A stretch of DNA of 15,166 nucleotides from SFTH01 sp963643985 (GTDB lineage: Bacteria; Bacillota; Clostridia; Christensenellales; Aristaeellaceae): contig CAVINP010000043.1 in NCBI GenBank assembly GCA_963643985.1, forward strand, positions 1-15,166, read 5' to 3'. Below the pieces are notes generated by a model that was not told the origin of the DNA, did not search any database, and saw only the letters and a list, made by a program, of their open reading frames with translations. This document shows positions 13,455 to 15,166 of the stretch, in pieces; the first letter of the stretch is position 1; every line of letters starts with the position of its first letter. Made by a program: the position numbers and the translations under genes.

Positions 13455-13488
13455 AAATCCGAGAAGTGAAAGCTTCCCGGATTTTTTT
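13455..13488 (+). terminator. Terminator of the 5S rRNA gene
   Basis: AAATCCGAGAAG (13455-13466) pairs with CTTCCCGGATTT (13473-13484) with one A-C mismatch and a six-base loop, then seven T residues in total. On the minus strand the stem ends in ATTTATTTTT, so it can also stop the converging peptidase transcript, for which no other terminator is seen between 13489 and 13561. Confidence 0.88.
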
Positions 13489-13561
13489 GGATCTTCACGG
13501 AAACCCGGGGGATTGACTAACCCCACCACCGCTCACGCGGTCCCCCTCCCGTTCTCTCGTT

Positions 13562-14812
13562 TTAATGCAGCTTTTCAATCATTTCCTTTGCGTTTTTGCC
13601 GACCATTGCGATGGAGTGCGGTGCAGACAGAAGGCGGTGCATCAGTTCATTGGTCGCATCAAAGTCAATGGCGTTGACGCGATCGATGATCTCCGTTTCG
13701 CCGCGCGTATCGCCCAGCAGGAGCATGCGACGTCCGACAGACTGCATGCGGGCGGATGTAGATTCCATGCCCAGTATGAAGCCCGCCTTGAGCTGCTCCC
13801 GCGCCATCGTGAACTCCGAGCGCGTCAGGCCCTCCTCCGCAAGTTTCCTCGTCTCATCCAGAATCTGCCGATACACCTTCTGAGTGTTTTCCGGATTGGT
13901 GGCGGCATAGACCGAAATCATGCCGCAGTCGGTATAGGCATTGGGGTAGCTGTAGACCGTATACGCCATGCCGGATTCCTCGCGAATCTTCTGGAAGAGG
14001 CGCGAAGACATGGCACCGCCGTACACGCTGTTGAACAGCGAAAGCTCAAAGTTCTGCGTATCCCCTATCGCCAGCCCGGGAAAGCCCAGACAGATATGTG
14101 TCTGCTCGATTTCCTTGTCTTTGGCCAGACGGCCGGGCGCAACAATCTCGGTCTTGCCGCTGCGCGGGCGGTAGTTGTCCGGACTCCATGCGCCGAGTTT
14201 TTCGGCGACCATGTGCTGCACCTCGTCCCAGTCATAGTTGCCGGCAATGGAGAGCACAGCGTTCTGCGGATGATACTTCACGCCCCAGTACGCCGCCAGA
14301 TCGTCGCGCGTATAGGATGAGACCTGCTCAGCCGAGCCCAGTATGGGACGCGACACGCACTGGTCACCAAAGTGGGCCATCATCAGCATCTCGTGCACCA
14401 GATCCTCCGGCGTATCCTCGGACATGGCAATCTCTTCCAGAACGACGCCCTTTTCCTTTTCAAGCTCACCCGCATCAAAGAGCGGATTCACCGCAAGATC
14501 GCACACCACGTCCATCGCCAGCGGCAGATGCTCATCCACCGTTTTGGCGTAAAAACAGGTGCATTCCTTGGACGTAAAGGCATTGAGCTGGCCGCCGACG
14601 GCATCCATCTCCTCGGCAATCTGCCTGGCAGTGCGCTTTTTGGTGCCCTTGAAGACCATATGCTCTATAAAATGGCTGATACCGCCCTCATTCGTATATT
14701 CATCCTGCGAACCCGTGCCGATCCACAGGCCGACGGAAACCGAGCGGAAGTGTGGGATGCGCTCCCCCACCACACGCAGGCCGTTGGGCATCGTCAAAAC
14801 ATCAAAAGGCAT
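13562..14812 (-). CDS. M16-family zinc metallopeptidase (MlpA/YmxG type)
   Basis: This 416-residue peptidase of the pitrilysin/processing-peptidase family has the inverted zinc motif HFIEH (47-51), with zinc ligands His47 and His51 and catalytic Glu50. The distal zinc ligand is Glu127 in VVLEEIAMSEDTPED, at the expected spacing. The C-terminal inactive half carries the conserved SSRLFQKIREESGMAYTVYS. No signal peptide is seen, so it acts in the cytoplasm. The start has AAAGGAG nine bases upstream. It follows pnp by 85 bases on the same strand, the arrangement seen in Bacillus and many Clostridia, and the two are probably co-transcribed. The substrate is unknown. Confidence 0.93.
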   Translation of the reverse strand: MPFDVLTMPNGLRVVGERIPHFRSVSVGLWIGTGSQDEYTNEGGISHFIEHMVFKGTKKRTARQIAEEMDAVGGQLNAFTSKECTCFYAKTVDEHLPLAMDVVCDLAVNPLFDAGELEKEKGVVLEEIAMSEDTPEDLVHEMLMMAHFGDQCVSRPILGSAEQVSSYTRDDLAAYWGVKYHPQNAVLSIAGNYDWDEVQHMVAEKLGAWSPDNYRPRSGKTEIVAPGRLAKDKEIEQTHICLGFPGLAIGDTQNFELSLFNSVYGGAMSSRLFQKIREESGMAYTVYSYPNAYTDCGMISVYAATNPENTQKVYRQILDETRKLAEEGLTRSEFTMAREQLKAGFILGMESTSARMQSVGRRMLLLGDTRGETEIIDRVNAIDFDATNELMHRLLSAPHSIAMVGKNAKEMIEKLH

Positions 14813-14849
14813 AGCGTCCTCTCCTTTAAAAACATGAATAATGAAGAGA

Positions 14850-14872
14850 CTGCCTCCGTCATACGGAGACAG
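14850..14872 (-). terminator. Hairpin between pnp and the M16 peptidase gene (weak terminator or processing site)
   Basis: CTGCCTCCGT and ACGGAGACAG form a 10-bp stem with one G-U pair and a three-base loop. On the minus strand it is followed by TCTCTTCATTATTC, U-rich but without a solid U-run. It may reduce read-through from pnp or protect the 3' end of pnp mRNA. Confidence 0.4.
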
Positions 14873-14897
14873 CCCCTTGTAAAACAGTCAAAACCTA

Positions 14898-15166
14898 TCA
14901 GCGTCTGCGTCCGCCACGGTCTCCGCGGTCTCCGCCGCGTCCGCCGCGATCACCGTCGCGACGCGGGGGGCGGCGCACCGGCATGGATTCATCTTCATAC
15001 TCGATGTCCGTGCGCAGCAGGTTGATGCGGCCCTGAGCGTCGATCTCGGCGATCTTGCAGGGCACGGTGTCGCCGATGTTCATCACATCTTCGACCTTCT
15101 CCACGCGCTCGTTGGCCATCTTGGAGATGTGCAGCATGCCGTCCTTGCCGGGCGCATACTCGATGA
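14898..15166 (-). CDS. pnp: Polynucleotide phosphorylase, C-terminal part (cut by the window edge)
   Basis: Only the last 88 residues are in the window; the gene continues beyond the right edge. They cover most of the C-terminal S1 RNA-binding domain (EYAPGKDGMLHISKMANERV ... VEDVMNIGDTVPCKI ... GRINLL), with the wording typical of PNPase, the phosphorolytic 3'-5' exoribonuclease and mRNA-decay enzyme. After the S1 domain comes a tail of about 27 residues rich in Arg, Gly and Asp, with repeated RGG/DRGG units, ending in GGRRR. Such tails often add non-specific RNA affinity. The order pnp then M16 peptidase supports the call. Confidence 0.92.
   Translation of the reverse strand, partial: IEYAPGKDGMLHISKMANERVEKVEDVMNIGDTVPCKIAEIDAQGRINLLRTDIEYEDESMPVRRPPRRDGDRGGRGGDRGDRGGRRR

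Noticed and set aside
13500..13555. Small hairpin (ACCGC/GCGGT) after the M16 gene as its terminator
   Set aside because: The stem is only 5 bp and has no U-tract; the reverse of the 5S terminator is a better candidate.

Overview
The window looks like chromosomal DNA of a Gram-positive bacterium, most likely a fairly GC-rich member of the Clostridia (Bacillota). The signs are strong GGAGG ribosome binding sites, sigma-A promoters close to TTGACA-N17-TATAAT, U-tailed hairpin terminators, half of an HrcA/CIRCE operator, and familiar Bacillota neighbourhoods (pnp followed by an M16 peptidase; azlC-azlD; sbcD-sbcC). The exact lineage cannot be told from the sequence alone. No mobile element, CRISPR array or prophage is visible.

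Layout from left to right. Bases 1-49 hold a leftward sigma-A promoter and a CIRCE half-site belonging to a heat-shock operon outside the window. Bases 50-440 have no supported gene. azlC-azlD (leftward, branched-chain amino acid export) and a four-cysteine Rrf2-family regulator (rightward) diverge from a short intergenic region. Next is a leftward polar amino acid ABC transporter: two permeases, an ATPase, then a separately promoted substrate-binding protein. sbcD-sbcC (leftward, DNA end processing) follows. A rightward, tightly overlapping operon then encodes purine nucleoside phosphorylase, an MtaD-type deaminase, an MtnA-like isomerase and a small signal peptidase I. An isolated 5S rRNA gene with its own promoter and terminator sits between this operon and the leftward pair of pnp (C-terminal end only, at the right edge) and an M16 zinc peptidase.

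The most interesting find is regulatory. Both transcription units of the ABC transporter start with a long leader that has the parts of classical transcription attenuation: a strong promoter, a Shine-Dalgarno site, a tiny ORF with clustered cysteine codons, then a U-tailed terminator hairpin just before the structural gene. The leader of the binding-protein gene encodes a 21-residue peptide beginning MNCMCCC. Part of its coding RNA can pair with the ascending arm of the terminator, and the 7-mer GTCTGTT occurs both in the leader ORF and in the descending arm of the terminator. The leader of the permease-ATPase unit encodes a 27-residue peptide with tandem Cys codons, followed at once by a 9-bp stem and then a terminator. 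The natural inference is that this is a cystine/cysteine uptake system whose two transcripts are each controlled by cysteine-codon-dependent ribosome stalling. A third small ORF is translationally coupled to the binding-protein gene.

The nucleoside operon reads as a coherent salvage route for S-adenosylmethionine by-products (methylthioadenosine and/or 5'-deoxyadenosine): deamination to the inosine form, phosphorolysis to the (methylthio/deoxy)ribose 1-phosphate, then isomerisation. This route would bypass the usual nucleosidase and kinase. The isomerase departs from the MtnA active-site pattern.
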